This document shows positions 9,499 to 18,439 of a stretch of 64,000 nucleotides of DNA, one piece after another. The notes below the pieces were generated by a model. The model was not told where the DNA came from and ran no database searches. It saw only the letters and a list, made by a program, of their open reading frames with translations. The position numbers and the translations under genes are program-made. The DNA is from an uncultured Bacilli bacterium (GTDB lineage Bacteria; Bacillota_I; Bacilli_A; RF39; UBA660), in NCBI GenBank assembly GCA_934096235.1, contig CAKOLO010000003.1:98132-162131 (forward strand), in the 5' to 3' direction. Position 1 is the first letter of the stretch. The number at the start of each line of letters is the position of its first letter.

Positions 9499-10648
9499 GA
9501 TATTTAAATTTATTCTTAATATTATATATTCAATATTTAAATTGTTTAAAACTAGAAATAGAATTACTTTTATAAGTAGACAATCAAATAATATTAATAT
9601 TGATTTTGTTTTGCTTGGAAAAGAAATTAATAAAGAAATGCCAGAGTATGATGTAGTATATTTATGTAAGACATTAGATTCTGGCCTTCTTAATAAGATA
9701 AAGTATGTATTTCATATGTTTAAACAAATGTACTTTATAGCTACTAGTAAAGTAGTAATACTTGATTCATATTGTATTGTTATAAGTAATTGTAAACATA
9801 AGAATAGTTTAACTGTTATACAAATGTGGCATGCAATGGGTGCATTTAAGAAATTTGGCCTTAGTGTAATAAATAATGGTAATGAAAGAGTAAAACATGT
9901 TGATAATAAGAAATTAGCTAGTGTTATGAATATGCATAATAATTATGACTATATATTTGCTAGTAGTGAATACTGTATAAAATTCTTTAGTGAAGCATTT
10001 GGTCAAGATAAAAGTAAATTTAGAGTATATCCGCTTCCAAGACTTGATTTAATGGTAAATAAAGAAAATATAGAAAAAGTAACTAATAATATATATACTA
10101 AGTATCCAAAACTTAAAAATAAAAAGAAAAATATATTATATTGTCCAACATTTAGAGATGGAAATACTGATTATGAATATATAAAAGAATTTATAAATAA
10201 CTTTAATTATAAGAAATATAACTTAATAGTTAAGTTACATCCGCTTACTAAGTATACTTTTGATAATAAAGAAGCTATATTTGATAAAAGTTTTAATACT
10301 TATGAAATGGTATTTGTGTCTGATAAAGTTATAAGTGATTATTCAGCAGTTATATATGAAGTGGCTGTTATAGGTAAACCTATGATATTTTATGCTTATG
10401 ATAAAAAAGATTATGTTAATGATAGGGATTTCTACTTAAAATATGATATAGATATGCCTGGTAAGATATGTTTGACTTTAGATGAGTTATATAAAGAAAT
10501 TGATAATAATAATTATGATATGAATAAATTATATAATTTTAGAAAAAAATATATAAAAGAATTTAAAAATAGTTATACAAGTGATATAATAGATTTCGTA
10601 AAATTATGTGTGAGGGGCAAAAATGAAAAAAATAAAACAAAATATTAA
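9482..10648 (+). CDS. Second CDP-polyol phosphotransferase (TagF/TarL-like family)
   Basis: A 388-residue paralogue of the preceding protein, overlapping it by 17 nt. It shares IQMWHAMGAFKKFGLS, YPLPRLDLM, CPTFRDG, KLHPLTKY and ISDYSAVIYEVAVIGKPMIFYAY. The two proteins have nearly the same length and order of motifs, so the pair probably divides priming and elongation of the teichoic acid chain. The start is preceded by AGGGG within the upstream gene. Which one is polymerase is unresolved. Confidence 0.83.
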   Translation: MIVLIKIFKFILNIIYSIFKLFKTRNRITFISRQSNNINIDFVLLGKEINKEMPEYDVVYLCKTLDSGLLNKIKYVFHMFKQMYFIATSKVVILDSYCIVISNCKHKNSLTVIQMWHAMGAFKKFGLSVINNGNERVKHVDNKKLASVMNMHNNYDYIFASSEYCIKFFSEAFGQDKSKFRVYPLPRLDLMVNKENIEKVTNNIYTKYPKLKNKKKNILYCPTFRDGNTDYEYIKEFINNFNYKKYNLIVKLHPLTKYTFDNKEAIFDKSFNTYEMVFVSDKVISDYSAVIYEVAVIGKPMIFYAYDKKDYVNDRDFYLKYDIDMPGKICLTLDELYKEIDNNNYDMNKLYNFRKKYIKEFKNSYTSDIIDFVKLCVRGKNEKNKTKY

Positions 10649-12737
10649 AAAAAATTGGAAAACTTATTTACTATATATATTCTTATTTGCATTTTTATTT
10701 TTATTAACTTATTATTTTCCTTATTCTAATGATGATTGGGCTTGGGGAAGTAAAACTGGTTTAGAAAGATTACAAAATGGATTTAAAGATTATAATGGTA
10801 GATATTTAGGAAATTTGCTTGTTATATTATTAACAAGAAGTAATATTTTTAAAGCATTATTAATGACTATTACGTATTTTGGTATAGGCTATTTTATTAA
10901 GAAAATAGTTAATAAAAATAGTAATGGTGTTATGATATTTTCAATACTTATGTTATTCTTGGTGAATAGGTTTGTATTTAGAGAAACAATTGTTAATACT
11001 AGTGGATTTATTAATTATTCATTTAATATGTTATTAGTTTTAATATTTATTGCATATATAAAAGATGTCTTTAAAAAAGTTGATTTTAAAGAAAAATGGT
11101 ATAACTTGGTATTATTATTTATACTTGGTGTATGTAGTACATTATTTATGGAACATATTACTACTTATTTATTAGCTTTATGTTTAGTTTTATGTATTTA
11201 TTCATATATTAAGTATAAGAAGATACCTAAGAGTTATTTAATATATTTTGCTGGTGTCATAGTTGGTTCAATAATTATGTTTACTAATGGAGCTTATTTA
11301 CATGTAGTAAAGGGGGATGACTTTTATAGAACTGTAACTACTAAACAATCTTTAATAGTTACTATGGCTAGAAATTACTTTAATAAAATACAAACTAATG
11401 CATTTTCTCGTAACTTAGTTATTAATCTTGTAGTTAGTGCTTTAATGTTAGTATTAAGTTATAAATTCTTAGTAAATAATAAGGTTGTTAAATGGAAGAA
11501 AGTATGTCTTCAATTATTAAATTTATATAGTGTATTTTATAGTGTATTTTTAATACTTGGAACTAACTTTGATTTTGATATAGTTACTGGTAGTAGTCAT
11601 TATATTACTGGATTTATGACTGCATTATATTGTGTATCATTGTTATTAATAGTGTTATTAGTATTTATAGATAAAAATAAATATTATGATAGGGTTATTG
11701 GATATAGATTAGTATTTTATATGGTAAGTATAGTGATAATACTTGGACCATTATTAGTTCTTACTCCAGTAGGTCCAAGATGTAGTTTACCTGCTTTAGT
11801 TGTGTATATATTGATGGCTAGTGAACTTTATAATTTATTAATAGAAGATAAAAATGGATATATAGCAAAGAGTTTACTTGCAGTACTTATAGTTGTTTTA
11901 TCTTCATATTTGTATATTTATCATAATGTATATGTTAGTAATAAAGAAAGATATGAAGTTGTTAAGATGCAATTAGATGCTAAAATGGATCCTATATATA
12001 TTAAGAAAAACAAATATGAAAAATATATATGGAAAAATAATCCTGTAAGTAAAACATGGGATAATAGATTCTTAGATTTCTATAGTTTTGATTCTCAAGT
12101 AGATATTAAAGTTTTAGAACCTAATGATATAAAATACAAATTATTATTTAAAGATGATTATGCTTATAAAAATCTTATGGTAGTTGCACATCCAGATGAT
12201 GATTTATTATTTGGTGGTACTGAACTTATGAAAGATGATTATGTAGTTGTATGTGTAACTTGTGGAACTAGTGAAACAAGATTAAGAGAATTTAAACATA
12301 TGATGAAATATTTTAATGATGAATATATAACTCTTGGATATCCTGATTTAGTAGATGGTAAAAAGTCTGATTGGGAAAATGATTATAATTCAATTAAGAG
12401 AGATATAGATAATATCATTAAATTTAAGAAATGGAATAAGATAGTTACTCATAATCCTGAGGGAGAGTATGGTCATATACATCATAAAATGACAAGTAAG
12501 ATAGTAACAGGATTAGTAAATGATAAGTCTAACTTCTATTATTTTAATAAAACTTATAGTAAAAAATATTATAAAGAAAATAATGTACCTAAAACATTAG
12601 ATGAAGAAATGTGTAAAAAGAAGAAAGAATTATTTGATAAATATTATAAATCTCAAGTTACTTTAAAAGTTAGACATTTAAGTGATTATGAAAAAGTAAC
12701 ATCTTATAGTGAATGGATGGAGAACTTCTCTAAGTAG
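10623..12737 (+). CDS. Polytopic membrane protein fused to a PIG-L family deacetylase domain
   Basis: The first 470 or so residues hold about ten to twelve hydrophobic helices and resemble DUF6056-type or glycosyltransferase-C-like membrane proteins (an early PYSNDDWAWGS loop carries acidic residues). From about residue 515 the chain becomes a soluble PIG-L/LmbE-type zinc deacetylase domain: MVVAHPDDDLLFGG (metal-binding AHPDD), CVTCGTSETRLREF, and THNPEGEYGHIHHKM with the distal histidines. It overlaps the preceding phosphotransferase gene by 26 nt and precedes tagG/tagH. A role in tailoring a membrane-linked sugar or the teichoic acid linkage unit is inferred from context only. Confidence 0.75.
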   Translation: MKKIKQNIKKNWKTYLLYIFLFAFLFLLTYYFPYSNDDWAWGSKTGLERLQNGFKDYNGRYLGNLLVILLTRSNIFKALLMTITYFGIGYFIKKIVNKNSNGVMIFSILMLFLVNRFVFRETIVNTSGFINYSFNMLLVLIFIAYIKDVFKKVDFKEKWYNLVLLFILGVCSTLFMEHITTYLLALCLVLCIYSYIKYKKIPKSYLIYFAGVIVGSIIMFTNGAYLHVVKGDDFYRTVTTKQSLIVTMARNYFNKIQTNAFSRNLVINLVVSALMLVLSYKFLVNNKVVKWKKVCLQLLNLYSVFYSVFLILGTNFDFDIVTGSSHYITGFMTALYCVSLLLIVLLVFIDKNKYYDRVIGYRLVFYMVSIVIILGPLLVLTPVGPRCSLPALVVYILMASELYNLLIEDKNGYIAKSLLAVLIVVLSSYLYIYHNVYVSNKERYEVVKMQLDAKMDPIYIKKNKYEKYIWKNNPVSKTWDNRFLDFYSFDSQVDIKVLEPNDIKYKLLFKDDYAYKNLMVVAHPDDDLLFGGTELMKDDYVVVCVTCGTSETRLREFKHMMKYFNDEYITLGYPDLVDGKKSDWENDYNSIKRDIDNIIKFKKWNKIVTHNPEGEYGHIHHKMTSKIVTGLVNDKSNFYYFNKTYSKKYYKENNVPKTLDEEMCKKKKELFDKYYKSQVTLKVRHLSDYEKVTSYSEWMENFSK

Positions 12738-12742
12738 AATAT

Positions 12743-12776
12743 AAATGATTGTTAGTACTACTAATAATCATTTTTT
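12743..12776 (+). terminator. Intrinsic terminator after the deacetylase-fusion gene
   Basis: A 12-bp stem (AATGATTGTTAG / CTAATAATCATT, one G-U pair) is followed by six Ts. Confidence 0.85.
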
Positions 12777-12824
12777 GTGGCTTTTAATATATAAATATGG
12801 TAAAATTGATATGCGAGGAGTTAT

Positions 12825-13613
12825 ATGAAAAGATTTGTAAATGATTTAAAGAAGTATAAAAATTATATAATGTATGCCACTTGGGCAGAGTTAAAAACAG
12901 AAGTAATTAATTCATATTTAGGATTCTTATGGATGATCTTAGAACCGCTTGCATTTATGCTTATATATACATTTATAGCTAATGTAGTGTTTAGATCTCA
13001 TGTACAATACTTTCCAGTATTTGTATTTATTGGTTTATCTATATGGAATTTCTTTAATAAGATGGTTACGTGTAGCGTAAAACTAGTTTCTAGTAATAGA
13101 GATACTGTTACGAAAGTATATATACCTAAGTTTGTATTAATACTTATTAAGATGGGTGTTAATGCATTTAAGATGGCAGTTTCATTCTTATTAGTAGCAA
13201 TATTTATGTGTATTTATAAAGTACCTATTACATGGAATGTATTATGGTTTATACCTATTATAATAACAGTTTTAGTATTTACTTTTGGAGTTTGTACTAT
13301 TGTTATGCATTTAGGTGTATTTGCTGAAGATTTAACTAATTTAGTTAATATAGCACTTAGATTAATATTCTATATGACTGGTGTTTTCTATGATATAAGT
13401 ACTAGAATACATAATGTTCTTTATAGAACTATATTATTAGATTTAAATCCTATAGCTAACTTTATTTATAATATGAGAAATGTACTTATATATAAGAGTG
13501 CTCCAGTAGGTATGTGGACACTAGTATGGTTCTTAGTTGGCATATTAATATGCATGCTTGGAATTAAAACAATTTATAAATATGAAAATACATATGTAAA
13601 GGTGATGAAATAA
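12825..13613 (+). CDS. tagG: Teichoic acid ABC exporter, permease subunit (TagG)
   Basis: This ABC-2 type permease (262 residues, about six membrane helices) forms the channel that flips completed undecaprenyl-linked teichoic acid across the membrane. The early motif TEVINSYLGFLWMILEPLAFMLIY and the RIHNVLYRTILLDLNPIANFIYNMRN segment are typical of TagG and polysaccharide exporters. GAGGAG precedes the ATG. Its stop overlaps the tagH ATG (TAATG), so the subunits are coupled. A promoter-like TGGTAAAAT lies just upstream after a terminator, so export can be expressed separately from synthesis. Confidence 0.9.
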   Translation: MKRFVNDLKKYKNYIMYATWAELKTEVINSYLGFLWMILEPLAFMLIYTFIANVVFRSHVQYFPVFVFIGLSIWNFFNKMVTCSVKLVSSNRDTVTKVYIPKFVLILIKMGVNAFKMAVSFLLVAIFMCIYKVPITWNVLWFIPIIITVLVFTFGVCTIVMHLGVFAEDLTNLVNIALRLIFYMTGVFYDISTRIHNVLYRTILLDLNPIANFIYNMRNVLIYKSAPVGMWTLVWFLVGILICMLGIKTIYKYENTYVKVMK

Positions 13614-14353
13614 TGAATAAAGAAGAAATGGCTATAACTGTAAAAGATTTACACGTGTATTATAGAGATATGAATAGATTTTCTTTGAAAAAAGGAGGAT
13701 TAAAAGCAAGAGGTAGTGGTAAAGTATTTAAGGCTGTAAAAGGTGTATCTTTTGAAGTACCAAAGGGACAAATACTTGGTATCTGTGGTAAGAATGGTAG
13801 TGGTAAAAGTACTCTTTTAAGAGCAATTTCAGGTATATTTTCACCTGATTCAGGAAGTATTAATTTACATGGTAATAGTATTTCGCTACTATCAATAGGA
13901 GTAGGATTTCAAAAACAATTAACTGGATATGAGAATATATTCTTATCAGGTATGTTACTTGGATATTCTAAAGAACAAATAGAAGAGAAAATAAATGATA
14001 TTATAGAATTCTCAGAACTAGGAGATTTTATATATAGACCAGTTAGAAGTTATAGTTCAGGAATGCATTCTAAACTTGCATTTTCTATAACAGCTATACT
14101 TGAGACTGATATTATGCTTATTGATGAAGTTCTTAGTGTAGGAGATATACATTTTAAAGAGAAAAGCTATAATAAAATGAAAGAACTTATAAGTAATGAT
14201 GACAGAACAGTTGTTATAGTTTCACATAATAGTAATACTATTAAAGAACTATGTAATAAAGTAATATGGCTTCATGAAGGATTAATAAAAGATCAAGGTG
14301 ATCCAAAAGTAATAATGGATAAGTATGAAGCATTTATGAGAAACGAAGGATAA
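13613..14353 (+). CDS. tagH: Teichoic acid ABC exporter, ATPase subunit (TagH)
   Basis: The 246-residue ATPase partner of TagG. Walker A GICGKNGSGKSTLL, the Q-loop region GFQKQLTGYENI, the variant signature SYSSGMHSKLAFSI, Walker B IMLIDEVLSVGD and the H-loop VIVSHNS are all present. It lacks the long C-terminal extension of Bacillus subtilis TagH, so it is a minimal form. O-antigen-type polysaccharide exporters are related, but the tar genes upstream support teichoic acid. Confidence 0.9.
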   Translation: MNKEEMAITVKDLHVYYRDMNRFSLKKGGLKARGSGKVFKAVKGVSFEVPKGQILGICGKNGSGKSTLLRAISGIFSPDSGSINLHGNSISLLSIGVGFQKQLTGYENIFLSGMLLGYSKEQIEEKINDIIEFSELGDFIYRPVRSYSSGMHSKLAFSITAILETDIMLIDEVLSVGDIHFKEKSYNKMKELISNDDRTVVIVSHNSNTIKELCNKVIWLHEGLIKDQGDPKVIMDKYEAFMRNEG

Positions 14354-14371
14354 CGAAAGTTATCTTTTTTT
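14349..14371 (+). terminator. Intrinsic terminator after tagH
   Basis: GATAAC and GTTATC pair around a GAAA tetraloop and are followed by seven Ts. The tagH stop lies inside the left arm. Confidence 0.85.
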
Positions 14372-14391
14372 GTAAAGTGATGTAAAATCAA

Positions 14392-14420
14392 TTGTTAATA
14401 AATTGTTAATTTACTATAAT
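14392..14420 (+). promoter_or_regulatory. SigmaA-type promoter of the flavoprotein gene
   Basis: TTGTTA and TATAAT are spaced by 17 nt, with the -10 ending 20 nt before the start codon. Confidence 0.65.
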
Positions 14421-14440
14421 ACTAAACAAAGGAGAAATAT

Positions 14441-15490
14441 ATGTACGATATAGTAATTATTGGCGCTGGGCCTGCTGGTAGTACACTTGCTAAATTAATA
14501 TCTAAGACTAATAAGAAAATATTAATTATAGATGCTGAAAATGAGAAAAATAAAAAACCTTGTGGCGGTCTTTTAGCACCTGATGCACAAAAAGAACTTG
14601 CTCATTATGATTTAGTTATTCCCAAAGATATACTTGTTAGTCCACAAATATTTTCAGTTAAAACTATGGATTTAGTAAGTAAGCAAATAAAATATTATCA
14701 AAGATATTATCTAAATATGGATAGATATAAGTTTGATAAGTATTTAGTATCATTAATACCTAAAAATGTTAAAAAAATAAATGGTAGAGTAGTAAGTATT
14801 AAAAAGCAAGATAATTATATTTTAGAAGTATTAGAAAAAAATAAAAAATCTATAATTAATTCTAAAATAATAGTTGGTGCCGATGGATGCAATTCAATTG
14901 TTAGAAGAACATTCTATAAAAATAATATTATGAAATATATGGCTATACAAGAATGGTATAAATGTGTTGATACAAGTAATTCGTTTTATTCTTGTATATT
15001 TGATAGAAAAACTAGTGATAGTTGTTCATGGCTAATACATAAAGATGAATATTTAATATATGGTGGTGCTTTTGATATAAAAGATTCTAAAGATAAATTC
15101 TTAATACAAAGAAATAGATTATCTAGGTTTCTTAAAATAGATTTTGATAATCCTGTTAAAAGAGAAGCATGTTTAGTTTATAGACCTAAAAAATATAGTG
15201 ACTTTATTACTGGTAAAGATGGAGCTTATTTAATAGGAGAAGCAGCTGGATTTATAAGTGCTAGTTCTTTTGAAGGAATAAGTAGTGCTATTAAAAGTGG
15301 TGAAATACTTGCAAATATAATAAATAACAATGATAAAATAAATAGAATAACTATGTTATACAGAATTAAAACTATAAAATTAAAAATTAAATTAACATTA
15401 AAAATAATAAAAAGATGGTTTATGTATACTAGTATAGTAAGAAATATAATAATGTTTTTAGGAATAGATACTATTAAAATAAATAAATAG
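14441..15490 (+). CDS. FAD-dependent oxidoreductase, geranylgeranyl reductase-like
   Basis: The N-terminus MYDIVIIGAGPAGSTLAKLI is a FAD-binding Rossmann motif. It is followed by PCGGLLAPDAQKEL, typical of the geranylgeranyl reductase/FixC-like group, then VGADGCNSIVRRTF and, near residue 265, YLIGEAAGFISASSFEGISSA, the second FAD motif. The family reduces isoprenoid or other lipid double bonds or hydroxylates small molecules. Its substrate here is unknown. AAAGGAG precedes the ATG. It lies between the teichoic acid exporter and a HAD phosphatase, which may or may not be functionally linked. Confidence 0.75.
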   Translation: MYDIVIIGAGPAGSTLAKLISKTNKKILIIDAENEKNKKPCGGLLAPDAQKELAHYDLVIPKDILVSPQIFSVKTMDLVSKQIKYYQRYYLNMDRYKFDKYLVSLIPKNVKKINGRVVSIKKQDNYILEVLEKNKKSIINSKIIVGADGCNSIVRRTFYKNNIMKYMAIQEWYKCVDTSNSFYSCIFDRKTSDSCSWLIHKDEYLIYGGAFDIKDSKDKFLIQRNRLSRFLKIDFDNPVKREACLVYRPKKYSDFITGKDGAYLIGEAAGFISASSFEGISSAIKSGEILANIINNNDKINRITMLYRIKTIKLKIKLTLKIIKRWFMYTSIVRNIIMFLGIDTIKINK

Positions 15491-15531
15491 ATTTTTTATA
15501 TAAAATTTGTTAAAATAAATTAGGTGATAAT

Positions 15532-16116
15532 ATGAATATATATGATTTTGATAATACAATATATAATGGTGACACTAATAGAGATATATTACTTTATTCT
15601 TTTAAAAGACATCCTTTTAAAGTTATGAAAGCTTTAAAAAGAACTAAAAAGTTAGAAAAAGAATATAAAAGAGGTATGGTATCTTTTGAAAGAGTAAAAG
15701 AAGCTATGCTTTCATTCTTATTTCAAATAGATGATTTAGATAAATATATAGAAGGATTTGTTAATTCTCATATGAAGAATATTAAGCCTTGGTATTTATC
15801 TAGAAAGAGTGATTATGATATAGTTATTAGTGCATCTTATGAGTTATGGATAGTACCTTTCTGTAGAAAACTTGGTATTAAATATATAATTGCTACTAAG
15901 ACTGATAAAGATGGTAATATAATAGGTAGAAACTGTAAGGGACAAGAGAAGTTGAAAAGACTTACTTTAATTATACCTAATGCACAAATAGTTACTTCTT
16001 ATAGTGATAGTGAGAGTGATTTACCAATATTAGAGGTTGCAAAGACTGCATATGTTGTTGAAGGTAATAAGTTAATACCTTATACTAGAGGTTATAAATT
16101 TAAGAATAAGAATTGA
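15532..16116 (+). CDS. HAD-superfamily (HAD-IB) phosphatase
   Basis: The 194-residue protein begins with the HAD motif I, YDFDNTIYNGDT. Motif II is in DIVISASYELW, and motif III/IV is in ATKTDKDGNIIGRNCKGQEKL followed by SYSDSESDLPIL. This pattern matches the HAD-IB group that includes phosphoserine phosphatase and small lipid-phosphate phosphatases. The substrate cannot be assigned. AGGTGA precedes the ATG, and a terminator overlaps the stop. Confidence 0.8.
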   Translation: MNIYDFDNTIYNGDTNRDILLYSFKRHPFKVMKALKRTKKLEKEYKRGMVSFERVKEAMLSFLFQIDDLDKYIEGFVNSHMKNIKPWYLSRKSDYDIVISASYELWIVPFCRKLGIKYIIATKTDKDGNIIGRNCKGQEKLKRLTLIIPNAQIVTSYSDSESDLPILEVAKTAYVVEGNKLIPYTRGYKFKNKN

Positions 16117-16138
16117 TACTAGAAATAGTATCTTTTTT
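16115..16138 (+). terminator. Intrinsic terminator after the HAD gene
   Basis: GATACTA / TAGTATC with a GAAA loop is followed by six Ts; the TGA stop overlaps the stem. Confidence 0.85.
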
Positions 16139-16199
16139 AATTTTTATAAATTATTTACAATATATATTAAAATTTAATTTAAAGTAAATATAAAAAAAT

Positions 16200-16232
16200 G
16201 TATGTTAACCAAAAAAGGTTGACATACTTTTT
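16200..16232 (+). promoter_or_regulatory. Long hairpin overlapping the rpsP -35 element
   Basis: An 11-bp inverted repeat (GTATGTTAACC, A6 loop, GGTTGACATAC with one G-U) is followed by five Ts. The rpsP -35 hexamer TTGACA lies in its right arm. It could be a second terminator for incoming transcripts or an operator. Confidence 0.5.
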
Positions 16233-16247
16233 AAATTAGTGTATATT
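16219..16247 (+). promoter_or_regulatory. SigmaA promoter of rpsP
   Basis: TTGACA and TATATT are separated by 17 nt, 25 nt before the rpsP start. Confidence 0.75.
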
Positions 16248-16272
16248 ATTAATCACTGAGGAGGAGAAAGAT

Positions 16273-16542
16273 ATGGCAGTTAAAATTAGACTTAAAAGAA
16301 TGGGAGCTAAGAAAAGACCTTACTATCGTGTTGTAGTAGCTGATTCTAGAGCTAAAAGAGATGGTAATGTTATTGAATCTATAGGAACTTATATGCCTTT
16401 AGAAGCTACTAAATATAATGTAGATAAAGAAGCAGCTTTAAAATGGCTTAAGGAAGGAGCTCAACCTACAGATACAGCTAAGAACATTTTAAGTGAAGTA
16501 GGTGTTATGGAAGAATTCCATAAATCTAAAAATAGCAAATAA
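16273..16542 (+). CDS. rpsP: 30S ribosomal protein S16
   Basis: Small-subunit protein S16 (89 residues), with the family start VKIRLKRMGAKKRPYYRVVVADSR and the IGTYMP motif. GAGGAG precedes the ATG. The stop overlaps the khpA ATG as TAATG. In most Bacilli rpsP leads into khpA, rimM, trmD and rplS; here rimM and trmD do not follow. Confidence 0.97.
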   Translation: MAVKIRLKRMGAKKRPYYRVVVADSRAKRDGNVIESIGTYMPLEATKYNVDKEAALKWLKEGAQPTDTAKNILSEVGVMEEFHKSKNSK

Positions 16543-16784
16543 TGAATTTAGTTGAATTTTCTGAATTAATAGTTAAAAAACTAGTTAAAGAACCTGATTT
16601 AGTTAAAGTTCAAGAGTTTACTAGTGATGATGATACTACTATTGAAATACTTGTATCTGAAAGTGATATGGGTAGAGTAATAGGTAAAAAAGGTAAGATT
16701 GCTACTAGTATTAAAACTTTAATACAGGCTAAGGCTTATAATGAAGGTAGTAGAAAAGTTAAAGTAAACATAGATTCATTTTAG
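16542..16784 (+). CDS. khpA: KH-domain RNA-binding protein (KhpA/YlqC)
   Basis: This 80-residue single-KH protein carries the GxxG loop in VIGKKGKIATSIKTL. KhpA binds RNA with KhpB/Jag and affects cell elongation and division in Firmicutes. It is coupled to rpsP by a one-base stop/start overlap, the usual arrangement for this gene. Confidence 0.92.
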   Translation: MNLVEFSELIVKKLVKEPDLVKVQEFTSDDDTTIEILVSESDMGRVIGKKGKIATSIKTLIQAKAYNEGSRKVKVNIDSF

Positions 16785-16809
16785 AAATAGTTTAACTATT
16801 TCTTTTTTT
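16784..16809 (+). terminator. Intrinsic terminator after khpA
   Basis: GAAATAG / CTATTTC with a five-base loop is followed by seven Ts, starting on the stop codon. Confidence 0.85.
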
Positions 16810-16822
16810 AAAGGGGATTATT

Positions 16823-17320
16823 ATGACAAATGAAGATAGAATATTATATGAACTTAGATTTGGTTATCAAGGATTAAGTGATGAAGAGGGAGACTTTTAT
16901 ATTGACCTTATTAGACATATTAAAGAAGTAAATGATAGTGAGGTTAATATAGATGGATCTCAAACTTCTATATTTGATTTAGTTACTATGTCTCTTAAAA
17001 AACTTGAAAATGGAGAAGTAAGTTTTAATGGGGCTATCGCTAATGATTTTGAAAATAAATGGATAGATGGCGTTATTAAAAGAATTGGTAATAAAGCATA
17101 TGTTAGTAGTAATATTACACAATTACATGAATCTATTTTAGATAAGAAGCCTTATGGTGTATTAGATTATTTTAATTTTAGTGGTTCAAAATCTGTTATT
17201 AGAAAAACTACATATGATGATGGAAGATACTTTGAGGCTGTATTAAAACCATTTAGTGTAGAAGATAGAGATGAATACTTACAAGCTAAAGTAGATAGTA
17301 TGAAAACTATTAAGAGATAA
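16823..17320 (+). CDS. Hypothetical soluble protein
   Basis: A 165-residue acidic protein that I do not recognise. It has no signal peptide or membrane helix. The first half is rich in Asp/Glu (LSDEEGDFYIDLIRHIKEV), and the second half contains YFNFSGSKSVIRKTTYDDGRYFEAVLKPF. An AAGGGGA ribosome site lies about 8 nt before the ATG. It follows the khpA terminator at 14 nt and converges with the germination operon. Coding is supported by codon pattern, ribosome site and a terminator at its stop. Confidence 0.7.
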   Translation: MTNEDRILYELRFGYQGLSDEEGDFYIDLIRHIKEVNDSEVNIDGSQTSIFDLVTMSLKKLENGEVSFNGAIANDFENKWIDGVIKRIGNKAYVSSNITQLHESILDKKPYGVLDYFNFSGSKSVIRKTTYDDGRYFEAVLKPFSVEDRDEYLQAKVDSMKTIKR

Positions 17321-17322
17321 TT

Positions 17323-17350
17323 AAAGAAACTATTTCTAGTTTCTTTTTTT
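17323..17350. terminator. Bidirectional terminator between convergent genes
   Basis: The stem AAAGAAACTA / TAGTTTCTTT has a TTTC loop, with a T run on the plus side and an A run for the minus strand. It serves the hypothetical gene and the gerAB-like gene, whose stop lies within it. Confidence 0.8.
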
Positions 17351-18439
17351 ATGTTTTAATTTACTAATAATTAAAGAGATAAGTGTTAATATAAATAATA
17401 TAAATGTTACATATATTGGGTATTTTATATATTCTATTGTTTCTATATAACTATTTTTCTTATAGAAAAGTAGTGTTATAACTAGTATTAATATCATAGT
17501 TATTGCTTTAAAATATTTAGTTTTCTTTTTATCTAAGTTTAATACTTCTTTAACATTATTAAATATTGAAAGCAATATTGCTGAAGATGCATTTATAGAA
17601 TATAGTATCCATAGCATTACGCTTATATTTTCAATAGAATCTATAAAAGAAAATATTTTTATCTTTTTAAGTACTGTATAAAGAGGATAGTCAAATAAAC
17701 TAGATAGGTTAATTCCATATACACCTATAGTTGTAGTTATGGCAATTAAAAGTATTATTGAAGATATAGAGTACATCTTATAATACATTTTATTGAAGTT
17801 TTCTGGGTTCGTTAAGTTAGTTTTACTTATACTCATTGAGAACATTGGAAGAACTGAAGAGAACAGTGCATAAATAATTGATGACTTTATAATACTTTTA
17901 AAGTTTACTGTTATGATTGGTAAGAAGTTATTAAAATTTATTTCTTTAAATAGATTAATATAGTCAAATGCAAATATAGCTAAGGCTACATAAATAGAAA
18001 TAATTGTAACTCTTGTTAGCGTTTCAATACCTTGGTTTGCGATATAGTATGTTAAACCTAGTATTAGAATATAAAAATATATTTCAGGTGTTTCGATTAA
18101 GTACTGACTTGATAAAAATGAAGAGAGTCTATAACATAAGAAAATATATGCGAATATGGCAAGTATTGCTTCAATTAAGTTTATGACTATTGAGAATTTA
18201 CCATATATTTTTTCTATCTTTTTTGAACTTATTAAGTCTTTATAAGTATCATTGAAGGATAAAAATACTTTAGAAATAATAAGTCCTAAAAAGTAACCTA
18301 TTATCATAGATATGGGTGTTGCCTCTTTTGAATTATAAAGAAGATAACTAGTAAGTATTCCCCAAAACGGAGCTCCACTTAGAGTTATTACTAAAATACT
18401 TAAAGAAAAACTATTTACTTTTTCATTTTTATTATTCAT
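17336..18439 (-). CDS. Spore germination receptor B subunit (GerAB/GerKB family permease)
   Basis: A 367-residue integral membrane protein with about ten helices, matching the endospore germination permease family (PF03845, APC superfamily). The start NSFSLSILVITLSGAPFWGILTSYL is typical. In spores it sits in the inner membrane and is thought to bind or pass the germinant. Its ATG overlaps the stop of the C-subunit gene by 4 nt. It is the last gene of a three-gene A-C-B operon on the minus strand. Confidence 0.85.
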   Translation of the reverse strand: MNNKNEKVNSFSLSILVITLSGAPFWGILTSYLLYNSKEATPISMIIGYFLGLIISKVFLSFNDTYKDLISSKKIEKIYGKFSIVINLIEAILAIFAYIFLCYRLSSFLSSQYLIETPEIYFYILILGLTYYIANQGIETLTRVTIISIYVALAIFAFDYINLFKEINFNNFLPIITVNFKSIIKSSIIYALFSSVLPMFSMSISKTNLTNPENFNKMYYKMYSISSIILLIAITTTIGVYGINLSSLFDYPLYTVLKKIKIFSFIDSIENISVMLWILYSINASSAILLSIFNNVKEVLNLDKKKTKYFKAITMILILVITLLFYKKNSYIETIEYIKYPIYVTFILFILTLISLIISKLKHKKRN

